This document shows, one piece after another, positions 32,801 to 45,503 of a DNA stretch of 64,000 bases (position 1 is its first letter; the number at the start of each line of letters is the position of its first letter). The stretch is from positions 2,113,001 through 2,177,000 of the forward strand of contig NC_091662.1 of assembly GCF_042453785.1 (NCBI RefSeq). Reading direction: 5' to 3'. The DNA comes from Malus domestica (Eukaryota; Streptophyta; Magnoliopsida; Rosales; Rosaceae). The notes beneath the pieces were generated by a model. That model did no database searches. It was not told the DNA's origin and saw only the letters and a program-made list of their open reading frames with translations. A program made the translations under genes and the position numbers.

Positions 32801-35800
32801 CCCCTCCCCAATACTTAAATAACCTGAGATATAACGAAATTCCTCAACAAAGTTTGTAACATACATATTAATCTCAACAAGGCGAAAGCTACTATCAGCT
32901 CCAGCTATGCACAATAACAGTGGATCAGTTTTGTCAGTCCGCAAAGGCAACCAATCAAGTTCCAACACAAGGGTTCCAGGAAATTGAGGCTGTAAAAGAG
33001 AATTGGCTAATGGGTCCGGAGAATCCTGCAATTAGAAAACATGTAGAGAGTTATGGAAAAATGATAAGAAAGGTCATCTAGATAAACCATATAAATATTT
33101 CTTTTATACTTACAAGGTCAAATACTGAAAATGTATTGTCATAGAATAGTACAGCAACGCGCCCCCTACTGCGGTCTCCAGGCACAACAGGTGAGAATTT
33201 AATTCTCCGGATACCTTCTCTATGAGTGTTAAACGAAGAAGAATGTCCAGTAGTTACATCCCACCAGCGAATATTTCCTGATCTGTCCCCCATAACCTGA
33301 AAATAATTTACAGAAAATATTGAAATGATTGAGAATCTGATATAAAATACCAATTGGATGAAAAGAATACAAATTTTTTGATACATACTACATGAGGCAA
33401 CCGGTAGGCCATGGCAGTAATTAGTCCATCCGATGAGACAAATGAAGAAGAAGGCCATTTCGGTCTAGAAACAAGCAATAAAGAACCACAATGAGAAAAA
33501 CTTATTGATATGAAATAATAGTTCGTACAAGGGTACAAAGTAGAAATACACCTGAAGTCACGGATTCTTCTCCCATGAACCTCAAAAACACCAAGAGCAC
33601 CATTTGCTAGTGCAAATGCAAAGCTTTCAGAAGTGTCATCTTGAGATCCATCTGAGCTCTCTGCATTTCAGGGAAGGAGAAACTTTATTTTTGTTTAATT
33701 AAACAATCCAATAATACAGAAGTAACTCATATAGACCAAAAGCCAGTATACATATTATAGAAGTTATCAAGTAAATAAGCTCACTGGAATCAGATGATGC
33801 CTTTGTTGGAGAGGATGTCCCGTCTGATGCCACATATGTGTGATCTTTGGGGGATGATGATGATGATGATGATTGCTTAGCAGGTCCATTTTGAGCAGGT
33901 CGGGGGACTGCTGGGAGGGTCCATTCCAAAACCGTAAATGGAAGAGCCAATGATCTAAGCTACATGAGATACAGAATCAAAATCTTAACCTCTCCACTGC
34001 GAAAAGTTGTGAAATGCATAAAATAAGAAAAGGCGTGTTTTCGTAGTAGTTTGAACTTTGAAAATTGTGAGGGTTCTGTTTAATATAGTTGAAACAATCA
34101 TTTTCTGGAAAATACGTCAAGTTGGAATGTCAAATAACCAAAGAAAATAGCAAACTTACCATAATAGGACTCTTTGTCATTGCCCAAACCTCTACTGGTG
34201 CATCACGAAGCAAAATAAGAAGGTACCTGCCATTTTGTCAAAAGCATAAGCAAAATGTTACATTGTGTGGCTCAGGAAGCTATGAAGAATAACAACTGAT
34301 GTATGAAAGTAGGGGGAAGAAAAAAGAACTAAGTTAGAGACATCTGATCAAAATAGTCCAATTTACCGTATTGAGCCAACAAGCAAAAAATATTTTATTT
34401 AATATCTAAAATAGATGACGAAGTATAGTCAAAAGTGAACACTTCTAGTTTCTTTTCAGCTAAGTATCATTAAAATTTGATAAAACCAAAAACATGACAC
34501 AGAACAGAATATAGAGGACTTAACTAATAACCATAAATAAAGACAAGAATCTGGGTCTGAAGTCAACCTCCCAGAGGATGAGGCTCTTAATGCTCTTATG
34601 GGTGCACGTTCAGGCTTTTGCAAAACCCGGAATTGTCTATTTAGGCCACTTCTAGCACAGGTCACAATGAGCCTGTTGATGAAACCTCCAGATTTTTCAC
34701 TCACCTAAATATATATAAAAAAAAAGAGTCATGCTACATATAATGATCAACACACATTGATAATTATTTATAAATAGAAAAAAAGGGAAAAAAAATACCA
34801 ATCAAGGATAATGCTGAGCATAAAAGCACTAAGTAGTAGATGCATCAAACAATTAATGTGATGTTTGAATTCATCGCAATGTACCTGACTGTATGAAAAT
34901 GAAACCAGTCTAGAATTTCCAAGCCATCGTAATCCCCTAACAGTACCAGTATGAACAGAAAAACTTGCAGCGACAGCATTGGCAGAAACATCAACAACGT
35001 CAACTGTCCCACTTTGAGTTCCCAAAGCAACCAATGGAACAGCTACAACAGGATAGTTCCCCCCACCTTCATACATAATAAATTTACATGGTATCATAAT
35101 TTCTCCGAAATGATGCTAACTAAAAATATAAAATCAACATATACAGTAGATTAGTGACAAGATTAACTAACGGCCCAAAGTAGCTGTTGAAGAAGGTGAA
35201 GGTACAGCTAGCATAGTTACTGCTGAAGAAAGAAGCTGAAGCTGTCCAACTAAGCTAATCTGCATCAGTAAGTTGGCTTTGTAAGCATGCAGGCATGTAA
35301 TTTCAAATCTGCAATATCGGGGATTGGTTGCAAACTTGTATGTCATTTTGAATGAACTGAATTTACGGGTAGATATGACAGAAAGTACACAAAACAAAAC
35401 CAGCTGTGTTCTGAACTATATGCAACCATAAAAAACATATGTTATATCGCCTGTGTGCATGTACGGGTGGGCGTGTGTGTCGTTTTGGGTTATCTAATGT
35501 GTGTCGTTTTGGGTTATCTAAACAAAGTTGCGTACCAATTAATACATAGATATATTTAATAAGACGGGGAGTGGGAATTACATCTATTGATCCAAGTCAC
35601 ATCCATTATTCAAGCTATACTATATTCTCCAGCTAGAAAACCATCCAGTGAAAGCCATTAACCATGAAAAAATAAAAGTTGGAAGAAACTACAAATGAAC
35701 CTTTAGTGATAAGTCCGTATGGCTGACAATAGAATTTGAAGGTCGGTTTCTATCACCACTGATCTTTTCTATTTGTTTACCGGCTTCCATGTCAAGTCCT

Positions 35801-37370
35801 CCGGTAGAAGAAACTATAATGTTTGTATTTGTCCCAGGAACTGGCAGTTCACTAATACCCAAGTTTGTGTCATCCTTTCGATTATCTTCAAGCCCTTCGG
35901 CAGTCAAGAGCCAGTTCCATATTTTTCCATCATCAGAAATTGAGATCAAATGCGTTTTAGAAACAAGAAGAGGTTCATCACAGAAATCAAAAGGATTATC
36001 GAAATCCAAATCAGGGAAAGGAGAATGAGGTACATCATCAGAGTAAATCTTGCTGACATTCTGGAGGGTCGAATCTGATTGGGAGATGACGAGAGCAAGC
36101 AACGAAGGAGAAGGGACAGATGTGCCAATTGAAGGCATCAGCTCTTCCATTGAACACATTATGTGTACCTGCTCTCCTCTGCGCATATATACAATATGCA
36201 TAATAAGTATAATACATTACTACATTTCGGTTTTTCGATCTAAACACTTCTTAAACTTTGCCCGAAAATGGTTCAAATGATATAGATTCCAATACAATTT
36301 CACATTCTACATCCTACATTTGATCAATGGAAATTGAAAAGGCTACAATCAATCGAATTTCAAAAGACTCACTCTTTTCGGCGCCAAGTACTGAGCTTCC
36401 CGTCAAGATGAGCGCAGTAGAGGAACTCGTGATTCGGATCCGGGAGCACATCGAGAAACTTGCCGCAGCCGCGAGGCAATGTGGCAGAGAAAAGCGGCGT
36501 CTCATACTGCAAATCGAACACCACCAGCTCCCTCGGGAACGAGACGAAAAGAATGTGCCGCCACTGTGGCGAGAATGCGAACCTCACGGCGTAGATCGGG
36601 AATGCCGCCGAGGCCGACGACGAGTTCCCGGAGACTCCACCGGTCAAGTCCCTCTCCAGCTTCAGCAACTCGGTGGAGTCGGTCCGAATCTGAAGCTCCT
36701 TGATGACGACATCGGATTCCGTCTCGCCTAACACGGTGACAGAGAGCAGGAATCCTTTGAGCCCGACGACACAGAAATGGCGCGAATCGAAGGGGTCACG
36801 GCGGATGCAGGAGAGAATTTCGGGCGCCGCGTCGTATTTCCAGAAGCATCGGCCGGTGGAGCTGTTGTAGAGGGAGAGGGAGGAGAATCCGGAGATGGAG
36901 GCGAGGAGGTAGGAGTCGGGTCGGGCCTGGACCCACGCGAGGTCCTGGATGGGGAGTTTGGAGGGGGAGGAGTCGGTATCGAACCAGAGGACGGGAGACT
37001 TGAGGCGGAGGTCGAGGAGGGCGATGCGGCCCTGGCGATCGCCGGCGGCGAGGAGGAGGTGGGAGCTGGAAGGCTCGGTGGAGAGGAGGTCGCGGCGGAG
37101 AGGGAGCGGGGTCCAGCGGACGGAGGTGACGAAAGGCGAGAGAGACGATGACGTGGAGGAGGATTGGGTGGGAGGTGGCATAGGGATGCTGACAACGAGC
37201 TGCATTGAGCGGGCGTCGAGGACGGAGATGGAGCTGCCGGAGGGGAATGCGAGGAGGCCGGAGAGGCTGAGGTCGGCGGATCCGAAGTTGTTGCGGCTGG
37301 GCGGGCCCGGCAGCATGCTGTCCCAACAGTCCTGGACTGTGGACGCCGTCGAAGCTCTAGCGCTCGACAT
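29881..37370 (-). CDS. WDR11: WDR11-like WD40-repeat protein, about 19 exons
   Basis: Homologue of WDR11, a large twin-propeller protein that in animals acts with FAM91A1 and C17orf75 in endosome-to-Golgi vesicle tethering; the plant role is little known. Exon 1 (36374-37370) starts MSSARASTASTVQDCWDSML, then WD-like blades LLAFPSGSSISVLDARSM, LLLAAGDRQGRIALLDLRL and FVSFPRELVVFDLQYETPLF. Further exons: 35701-36178, 35172-35259, 34885-35066, 34568-34704, 34160-34226, about 33786-33960, 33553-33660, 33389-33464, 33114-33296, 32865-33025 and about eight more down to 29,881. They contribute GTQSGTVDVVDVSANAVA, GDRSGNIRWWDVTTGHS and RVAVLFYDNTFSVFDL. The C-terminal part is helical (AALREAQQPDTAAMFILACR, GEYYGQYQRKLVHLCMDSQP), as in WDR11. 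Exon 1 is GC-rich. Exons in 30.2-32.8 kb are approximate. Confidence 0.88.
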
Positions 37371-38835
37371 TGTTGCGTTGTGTCCGACTTTCTTCGTCTA
37401 CCGCTGCGACTTCAAGCATATCGACATTTCGGACACACAGCGAGAACAACGTTCGGTGTTTTCATCTTTATTTTATATATATAAATATTTGTAAATAGTA
37501 AATTAAATAATTAATTGTTTAGAGAAAAAAATGGGATTGAATCTGTTCTATAGACATAATGTTTTCTGTAAGTGCGGTAAAGCATCGTCTACATATTATT
37601 TGTTAAAATTATAGTTAACGTAAGGTTTCCTTTTAATTCTTCTTCATTTCTTAAAGTAGTTTTCTCTTTTATTAAGTTTTTTATAAAATGTATTTATTTA
37701 AAAAATTATTATTGACACTTTAAATTTTTATATTTAAAAAATATATTTATGAAGAATGCATACTCAGAGTGCCGATAATAATTTTTTTATTTACTTTATT
37801 ACTGTAATTTAATTAATGCTAGTTAAAATTTGGAATAGTATAAATTGTATAATATTTGTTTATGGGAGCATTTTTGCTCAACGTTAGATAAGTTTGAATT
37901 TTGAAATTCGTGTAGTGGATAAGCACAAATCTTTAAATTCAAATTCATCTAACGGTGATAAATAGGGTGGTGAGCATATACTACACTAAATGGTGGTGAG
38001 CAAAAATACACTCTTTGTTTATGTTCAAGCATTCTCACAAATAAACGACCTTGTTCTATTCAGCCTCAAGCATTACACTTCGAGTTGAATAATGAAATAA
38101 TATGCGCTTACTTTCCCAACGATGGAGGAAGTTTTTGGTATGGTTATCCGACCAAAGATTTAGCGAGTTAGACTAAGAGAGGGGTTGATAGGGCGGACCG
38201 CAAGGAATGCGCTTAGATAAGTTTTATGTTTTGATCGTACGAGTGATGTGATTCATCCGGACAGAATTTCTCCAAACATTGGGCTTGATGGCATGGTGAT
38301 GCAGAAGAGAGTCGTCGGAGTTAAGGGTCTAATCCATAACAATGGTCCAATTGAATATGATTCAATAATCCAATGGGCCTGTTTCTGTTGAAAAGGAGAT
38401 GAAAACAATGTTCATTGAATCGAATTGATATTTTCTTTGAATTTATGTGTCTGGAGAGGAATGATTCGAAGATTCGGATCATTTATTTTAAATTCTACAA
38501 CCCCCATTAGCTATTCGTCCACGTCACATAAATTAAGGTTCAGATCTCTCTCCCTCACTTTGAACTATTCAAAATTTCTCGGTCCGTCAATTCTTGAAAG
38601 CGAGGAATTCCATTGAATCAACATTTATGGCGACCAATTCAGACTATAACTTTCTCTGTGGGCCATGGCAAAATTAAAATACAATGTTGAAATTTTGAAT
38701 ACGTTTGGTACATAAAAACAAACACAAAAGAAACAATGAAATGTTTGGAAGCTTTCCTTTTCACCTGCATGACAAAGATTAAATTAAGGTTTAACAACAT
38801 TGTGGTCCTGACATTTCACTAATCATTTTGGCAGG
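37371..38835. other. AT-rich intergenic DNA upstream of WDR11-like gene
   Basis: The first few hundred bases contain the presumed WDR11-like promoter; an AT-rich run TTTATATATATAAATATTTG lies at 37,471-37,490. The remainder shows no coding signal or transposon ends that I can defend. Confidence 0.35.
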
Positions 38836-39060
38836 GTTGTACGGACAAGTATTCGATCTTCTTTGTGGGGATCCAGATATTAATTAATTGTGTCCTTTTA
38901 TTATATATTGTGCGACCGGTTTTCGTTAGGTACTATTTATATTCAATTTTAAATTAAAAATTTTAAATGATTTATAACCGCACGATACACGATAAACGAA
39001 CACAATTGATTGATCATCTAGATCCTCACAAAGAGAATACGGAGAGGATCCTATTCCGGG
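38835..39060. repeat. Fold-back MITE, copy 1 (GACCGCACGAT type)
   Basis: The left arm CTTCTTTGTGGGGATCC is an inverted match of the right arm GATCCTCACAAAGAG. Inner arms GTGCGACCGG and ATAACCGCACGAT also pair. It is related to the unit at 39,155-39,395. Confidence 0.55.
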
Positions 39061-39154
39061 TTGTACGATTAGGATAACTTTAACAATGAATATAGAGTCG
39101 AATGGTATTGTATTTAACTAATTATTTTGAGAAGGTTGTCACAAGTACAACTCT

Positions 39155-39395
39155 TTTAACCAATGGGATCATCTTCGGATTCTTTTGGTGAGGATTCTAG
39201 GGATCTGTAAATCGTGTATGTTCATCGTTTATCGTGCGGTCAGTTTTTGTCAAGTACTATTTGTATTTAATTTTAAATAAAAATATTTAAAATGATTTCT
39301 GACCGCACGATGTATAATAAACGGATATGATTAACGAATCTCAAGAATCCTCACAAAAAGGTTCCATCGAGGATATGGATTCCTCTTATAATGAA
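39155..39395. repeat. Fold-back MITE, copy 2 (GACCGCACGAT type)
   Basis: The left arm TTCTTTTGGTGAGGATTCTA pairs with the right arm AGAATCCTCACAAAAAGG. Inner arms are ATCGTGCGGTCAG and CTGACCGCACGAT. It shares its inner arms with copy 1, about 100 bp away. Confidence 0.55.
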
Positions 39396-40009
39396 TAAGA
39401 TTAGAACAGAGTTGGATGAAACTAAAACACGAGTTATGTGCTTTTGTGAGTGAGAATAATGTCCTATAAATAATGTGGTTGAACAACCTTGTTCAAGTTT
39501 ATTTTTTTAAATTGAGATGAATGTAAGTCCCACGTTGAAAACTTGATAGAACTCCAGGCTTGCTGGATTTTGGAAGTGGTTAAGTCAGAGACAGTTTCAA
39601 TGTGATTAGTACTAAGTCATAAATCCAAACTTTGAAATGTTGATTTATTCTAGGTAATGGTACTCGTAATATCTATGCATCATGATGTACGTTCTTTACG
39701 AAATTAAGGGCTAACTATCCACACTCTTGATATTGTTTCGATAAGCTGTCGGTATTACGAAACAATGGTCAGGTGTAGACCTATCATGCAATATAAGCTC
39801 TAGAGAAAGGCAACCAGCCAAAAAAACTAATACGAAAAGAAACATGTGTAGTTGTACTTGAAAGTTAGTTGGCAATTGGGACTGCTCAGAAATTGGAGAG
39901 CTGGATATATACGGCAGAAGCAGAAGGGTTCCAAGCCTCATGGTCTACTACAACCACCCACCTTTGCTTTGAGAGGTCCTTTTGCTTTGTAAAGGTATTT
40001 AGAGTGTAC

Positions 40010-40358
40010 AGCCATTTTCATAAGAGGACAACACATGATAGCTTTGTAAGTGTGGTTTCATGGCAATGTTCACTAGACCACTCATGTTACCGATTGATTT
40101 TACGGTGGAACCCTAACTTTTTTCATGGTATAAGAGTAGGTTTTACCTGCGTGTGAAGCTCAACTACCACACGTGCTTCTTGTCACCCGATTTGTGTTGT
40201 CCACATGCTAGGCTTGAAAATTCGCTACAAGTAAGAGGGCATGCTAAGAGTATCAATCCCACATGGGGAGAAAAAAAGAACCCTGCGTATGCTTATAAGT
40301 AGTTAAGCTACTTCACATATTGCTAATTGGTCTTATGGCGAAACCTCAACTTTCTTCA
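40010..40358 (+). mobile_element. TRIM-type small LTR retroelement
   Basis: The right LTR is about 40,242-40,358 (TGCTAAGAG...TTTCTTCA). The left LTR ends at 40,124 (CTTTTTTCA), directly followed by TGGTATAAGAG, a degenerate version of the initiator-Met tRNA primer site. The internal region of about 117 bp has no coding capacity and ends in a purine stretch AAGAGGGC. Order and wording match the TRIM at 49,143. The left border is uncertain. Confidence 0.55.
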
Positions 40359-40802
40359 CTTTTGGCCGTTAGATAATCCCTAACTAAAAATCTAACAACC
40401 TAAAACTTCAGTATACAAAATACACCGGAACATACTAAATAATCCACTTTGCTTTGTACTATGTAACTGCACATATATATAAATTATTCCCTTGATTTAT
40501 GAGTTCCATTAAAATGGTGGGTGAGGAGTATTTAGTTCCAAGATGCTTTCATATTTCTGCAGGTATTCATAAATATAAATTTATGATCGTACTCAAAAAA
40601 GGGTGGATGCACCCACTATGACAGTCTAATTAGCTGCCCTTGGATACATCATCCACATAATGGTAGTGCATGTCAATACTTCCATGTACCCGTCATGCCG
40701 GGCACAGGTGAACTCAACTCCGAGGGAAATTTTCGTGCCTGGATAGAGATTAGATTATGTCTCGTAATTAAGACATTATCGTAGTGGCACCGCCATTGTC
40801 AT

Positions 40803-41085
40803 TTAGGTACCATTTGGTACGTGGGACGGGACGGAACAAAGTGAGACTAGGCGTTCCGTCCCACGTTTGGTGAGCCTAAAATGGGTGGAACGTGCTGTTC
40901 CATGGGACGAGTTTTGAGTGAATTTTCTTTCGACCTCACCCCTCTTGGAACGACTCGTTCCACATCCGCGGAACACAAAATTATAACATCTCCGTCTTCT
41001 TCTTCCTCCTTGTTTCCATCCGAGGGCATCTTTGCTCTCTCTCTTCGTTCTGTCTCGTCCCATCTGCATACCAAACGATACCTTA
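40803..41085. mobile_element. Harbinger/Tourist-like MITE (277 bp) with TTA duplication
   Basis: TTA at 40,803-40,805 and 41,083-41,085 flanks 40,806-41,082. Ends GGTACCATTTGGTACGTGGG and CATCTGCATACCAAACGATACC are inverted repeats. The interior is GC-rich with GGGACGGGACGG and GTTCCAC motifs. A 3-bp TTA duplication is the hallmark of PIF/Harbinger elements. Confidence 0.7.
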
Positions 41086-42331
41086 GTACCTACACATTAC
41101 CGACTTATTAGCATTTTAAAAACTGTGTTGTGCCTACCTTGGATTGAGTTTTTGTTTATCTCATTTCCACTTTTTGAATAGGTGGCAAGCTTTTGTTATA
41201 CGACGGTGTCATGAGAATTGTATTTTGGTTACAGGACTACGTCTCTCGCTCTTCCCTCAAAGGGAGACCAACTCTTTACACAGGACATGGCCGTTGTTTA
41301 GGTTGGATGAGACCCAAATATAGCCTTATGTTTTTATGATAGACACCACATGATCGGAAACCACCCAAAATCTTCTCCAACTATACAATTAAATTTTAAG
41401 TTACTTGTAATCTCTAGTCCATTAAAAGAGTAATTCATATTCGTCAAAAAGGGGTTAATTGAATTGGTAACGATTGTTCTTTTTGCTAGAGTAAAGTCTA
41501 GCTGACATCAATTCCTTTTGGTGGGTGGTCTGTAAAAGTAAAAAAGGGGCTAACATGCCTTTGTAAGACTGTAAGTCTTCAAAGAAACTTGTAGTATGTC
41601 CTGACTCTTGAATAGAATAGCCTTCCCCTAACTTTTTTTTTAACAAAAAAAAGGTGTCATAAAGCTTATGGAATCTAAAAACTAGTATTTATCTTTACAT
41701 TCGAGATTCTGGACGATGATGATTAGTGCAACTATTTGCACATCCACATTGAGATTTGAGAAGGGGAAAAAGCCATGTTATGTGACAAATCTCTTAATCA
41801 TGATGTCCATTTCTCCTTGCTACCACAAGGTTAAAGATAGGGTGTCAATTTTCCCTTCGAGTTTGTGTCTGACCATGCTGGGCCTAGTGCTGAATGATAT
41901 GGGGGAGGGAGGGACACAATTTTACAGGCACAATTTGATGCCCACGCGCAAGGGGCCAAGGCACAATAACTCTCTCTCTCTCTCTACTTTCTCTCTCCCC
42001 TTCCTTCTTTCCCGAAGAGGGTGACCCCCCTACGCACCCAAAAGGAAAAGATTGAACATCAAAAGTATGGTAAACTCTCTGAATTATTGGGGGAAGACAA
42101 AAGCTTGGGAAAGCGACCCTTCCTCTCTCCCCCTGTACTACCCAGCAAAAAGCTGTCCCTCCCCATTGCACAATCGGGAGGGAAAGAGAGATTAAAGCAC
42201 AACTAGCCCATCACTCCACTACATGTAGGTTCTACCGTTCTAGAGTCCAGGGACTAATTTATCCTCCCACCAAAACCTACTATTTCTCTTCCTCCTTGGG
42301 ATTATTGCCCTGCTGCTGCTGCTCTGCCGAG
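41086..42331. other. Upstream region of the KIX gene
   Basis: No gene found. A (CT)n tract at about 41,970-41,998 and further pyrimidine patches may belong to the KIX promoter or leader. The leader just upstream of the ATG contains CTGCTGCTGCTGCTC. Confidence 0.35.
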
Positions 42332-43963
42332 ATGCCTAGGCCGGGCCCGAGGCCGTATGAGTGTGTCCGGCGAGCTTGGCATAGCGATAGGCACCAATCC
42401 ATTAGAGGTTCCATCATTCAGCAGATTTTCAGGTACTGGGTCCTCTTTGTTTCCATGGATTTCCTGGTAAAGGTGTCTGCTTTTTCACATTTTACTGACC
42501 GCCCACCACCTGTTTGATTAGGGTCGTCAAAGAGGTTCACAGCTCCGTAACGAAGAATAACAAGGAATGGCAAGAGAAGCTGCCTTTGGTGGTTTTCAGA
42601 GCAGAGGAAATTATGTATTCCAAAGCCAATTCTGAGGTTTTTCTCGTTTCCTTTTCGGTTTTGCATTCGCTCTTTTTGGTTGTTCCGTCGGTCATTTTTT
42701 TGCTTTGTTTTGTTGAAGGCTGAGTACATGAATCTCGACACGCTATGGGACAGAGCAAATGATGCGGTTAACACAATTATCCGGCGAGATGAGGGCACTG
42801 AAACCGGGGAGCTTCTGCCGCCTTGTGTCGAAGGTAACATCGTACTGATTTCTTTGCAGTCTGTTGAATTGAACTGTGAAATTATGCTACTGGGTTGTTC
42901 TCATTTTCAATGTCTATTAGCTCATTGCTCAAGCTTAGTTTAGTTCGTAAGAAGAGATTATTGTGCAGAATGAATACACTAGAGGTGTGATTTGTATGTG
43001 TGTTTTGGTTCCTCCTCTTTATGTTGTTCAGCTGCCCTTAATCTTGGTTGCACTCCAGTAAGAGCTTCGAGAAGCCAACGCCACAGTAATCTGAGTTACC
43101 TCACTCCAAGAGCTCAAGACCCCGCTTCTACCCCCGCTAGGGTTTTGGATAAAACTACAGATGAACGGCGCCCTCAGTTTTCTCTGCATCACTCTAGCAA
43201 TCAATTGAACTTTGCAAAAGCCTCAAATGTGAGTTCTGCGCATTTGGTCCCAGAATCTTACAGCCGCATCAACCAAAGTACTAACCTCACTAGCCCTCTG
43301 AGTTACCCTTTTGCACTTGAGAATGTTCTTGCTGGCCATAACCAGTTAGCAACAATGTCAACCAACAATCCCTTGAACTCGGGTTCAGTATATCCGTTAT
43401 ATTATGGAACTCACCATCAACCCCAAAAGCGCCAGGTCGTTCATCAGGCTCCAGAAAATACACATTCTAGGACTCTATATGTTGGTACTCCAATTGTTAC
43501 ATCAGTTATGGAGCCTACAAAGCAGAACCTTTTCTCCTCTCAAGGTGCTGAAAATGTGTCACACAGATTCACACAAGAAGTCATGGACACCCAGGAGAAG
43601 CCACGAGAAACAGAATGTGATTTATCATTGACGCTTGGTCCTGCTCTCCACCCATGTACTCAAAGAAGGTTGGCCAGTGAAATGGAAGATTTTGGTTCAA
43701 GAAATTCTCAAGAGGGGGGAAAGTTAAATGATGTTTCTTCACCGAGAAGTAAGGAATTCTGTTTCTTTCCCACAGAGACTGCTTATGATCGCGTTGAGTC
43801 CACTTCCAGTATGTGGAATTCAGAGAGCGGTCGTAGTTCTGAGGCAACTATAAGGAAGCGCAAGGCACCTTTTAGTACCAACGAGGAAGATAGACAATTT
43901 TGCTGGCAACCAGATGTCATTCCCAACAGGTTTACTGGTCGAACTACAGGGCCTGGTTTGTAG
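42332..43963 (+). CDS. KIX8: KIX8/KIX9-type adaptor protein with EAR motif, 4 exons
   Basis: In Arabidopsis, KIX8 and KIX9 link PEAPOD transcription factors to TOPLESS and so restrict meristemoid division and leaf size. Exons: 42332-42432, 42522-42636, 42719-42833, 43032-43963. The start MPRPGPRPYECVRRAWHSDR is family-specific. The KIX three-helix domain follows: GSIIQQIFRVVKEVHSSVTK, EWQEKLPLVVFRAEEIMYSK, ANSEAEYMNLDTLWDRANDA. Exon 3 gives NTIIRRDEGTETGELLPPCV and exon 4 starts AALNLGCTPVRASRSQRHSN. The long C-terminal part is disordered, Ser/Asn-rich, and contains CDLSLTLGP, an LxLxL EAR motif that would bind a TOPLESS-family CTLH groove. The ATG at 42,332 was chosen because the conserved N-terminus begins there. 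Whether it is KIX8 or KIX9 cannot be settled from this window. Confidence 0.85.
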
Positions 43964-44674
43964 ACTCTTTCCCTACTGTAGCATATATGCTTCAAAATCC
44001 GAGATGCCAATATATTGTTGAATCCTATTATGAGAGGCTCTCTTCTTATGTAGCTCTGATTGCGAAATTTATCTAGTTGATGTTAGTTGCTAGTTGCATT
44101 AGTGGAAAGATGTGAGTTGTAAATGAAACTTGAGTTGGATTCATATCGTAGAACAATGTCCTGGTATCATAACTAAAGCTTGAAACATCGAACTTCCAGA
44201 TCATTAAAGATGGAAGTAAAAAGAAGCTTCGTTTTTGCAGGACTGTGCTGTGATAAATTGTACTCCTCTCTGAAAAATTGGCATAACGGTCTGGGGCGTC
44301 CACACGGATGGCTTCTTTCCAACAACTTCTTTACCGCAGAACCCTAGAAAATTATGTCTTAGGTAACTTATTGTGCATTGTTTGATTCAGATAATAAGTT
44401 AGCCGTTCTTTTAAGCTTATATGTTGAGTAATGAGATTAAGTGCTTATCCGGCCCCATTGTGTTATCGATTTCAAGAGAAATTCTTTGCCGTTTTGCTTC
44501 GTGTATGATTTTGTCATAGATTTGCCTGATCACTAGCTGAACTCTTTGAAGGGTTTGTAAAGAAGCACTTCTTCCGGCTGGAACGATGTGTAGGGGGTTC
44601 TTTTGATACAATGTCGAATCTTCTTAATTACGAGAGAACATTCTTTTAATGTATCTCCGATGTGCTAGTGTGTT
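43964..44674. other. 3' region of the KIX gene and spacer
   Basis: No convincing coding sequence or repeat ends seen. Confidence 0.3.
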
Positions 44675-44996
44675 GGTGCTGCGTTTGGTACGTGGGACGG
44701 GACGGGACGGAACGGGACGAGGCGTTCCATCCCGCGTTTGGTGCGCCAAAAATGGGTGGAACGGGTTGTTCCACGGGACAGATTTTGAGTGTTTTTGCGT
44801 TCCACCTCCCCCCCTGGAACGGGTTTGTTCCACGTTTGTGGAACGCAATGTTTTACCATTTTAAGACAAATATACCCCATGTCTTTTTCAAAAATTACAC
44901 CTTCGTTCCGTCCCGTCCCGTCCCGTTCCGTCCCGTCCCGTTCCGTCCCGTCCCGTCCCGTTCCGTTCCGTTCCGTCTGCGTACCAAACGCACCCC
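44675..44996. mobile_element. GC-rich MITE, relative of the 40,806 element
   Basis: Ends GCGTTTGGTACGTGGGACGG and GTCTGCGTACCAAACGCACC are inverted repeats. The interior shares GGTGGAACG...GTTCCACG and TTTTGAGTG blocks with the 40.8-kb copy. The right third has expanded into CGTCC/CGTTCC simple repeats (44,904-44,979). Target duplication unclear. Confidence 0.55.
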
Positions 44997-45255
44997 AAGT
45001 GTTAGTGTTGTACTGGAGCGTAATGTACCATTCCGATGATATTGTAATGTACTACTCTGTCGATTTGAAAAAAAACTGCTTGTACACACACCTATTGAAG
45101 AAAAATTTGAGTCAATTGTAACAAAACTCAAGGTTGAAACTTTGTCGAACTAACTGAAGGTCGGAACTTTGTTCGAACGATTACATAGGACAAGTAGAAA
45201 GAACGAGAATTCACATGTAAGTGAGGAAAGAAATTATTAAAAACCAAAACAAAAA

Positions 45256-45400
45256 GTAGAAAGAGCCAATTCTCAGAGAGGAAGCACCGGAGGCTCGTGG
45301 TGGCGGTAGAGCGGAAGGAGGAGAGAGTAGGGAAATCCGACGGTGAGAGTGACCTTTTGGCCCCGCTCGTAGTTATCACCAACGGAAGAGATGAAGTAGC
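45256..45400 (-). pseudogene. Phytocyanin C-terminal fragment
   Basis: The reverse strand reads FISSVGDNYERGQKVTLTVG, matching the end of the cupredoxin domain in the neighbouring copy (FFICTVGDHREQGQKVSITV). The copper Cys and His positions are replaced by Ser and Asn, and no upstream domain remains. Confidence 0.55.
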
Positions 45401-45503
45401 TTATAAAAACTATATAATAAATGAACTTTATTGCAATATAGCTTATTTTATAAATAAAATAGAGGATTAGACGATATTAATTTCTTGGAAACGACTGCTA
45501 AGC

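Noticed and set aside
36728-37494. Long open frames overlapping WDR11-like exon 1 on both strands
   Set aside because: They are GC-rich shadow frames of the real exon; none shows conserved motifs.
41970-41998. (CT)n tract as a mobile element boundary
   Set aside because: It is a plain microsatellite near the KIX promoter without flanking duplications.
44649-45131. Frames made of RPVPSRSVPFRPVP-like repeats
   Set aside because: They translate the CGTCC simple repeat inside a MITE and are not a protein gene.
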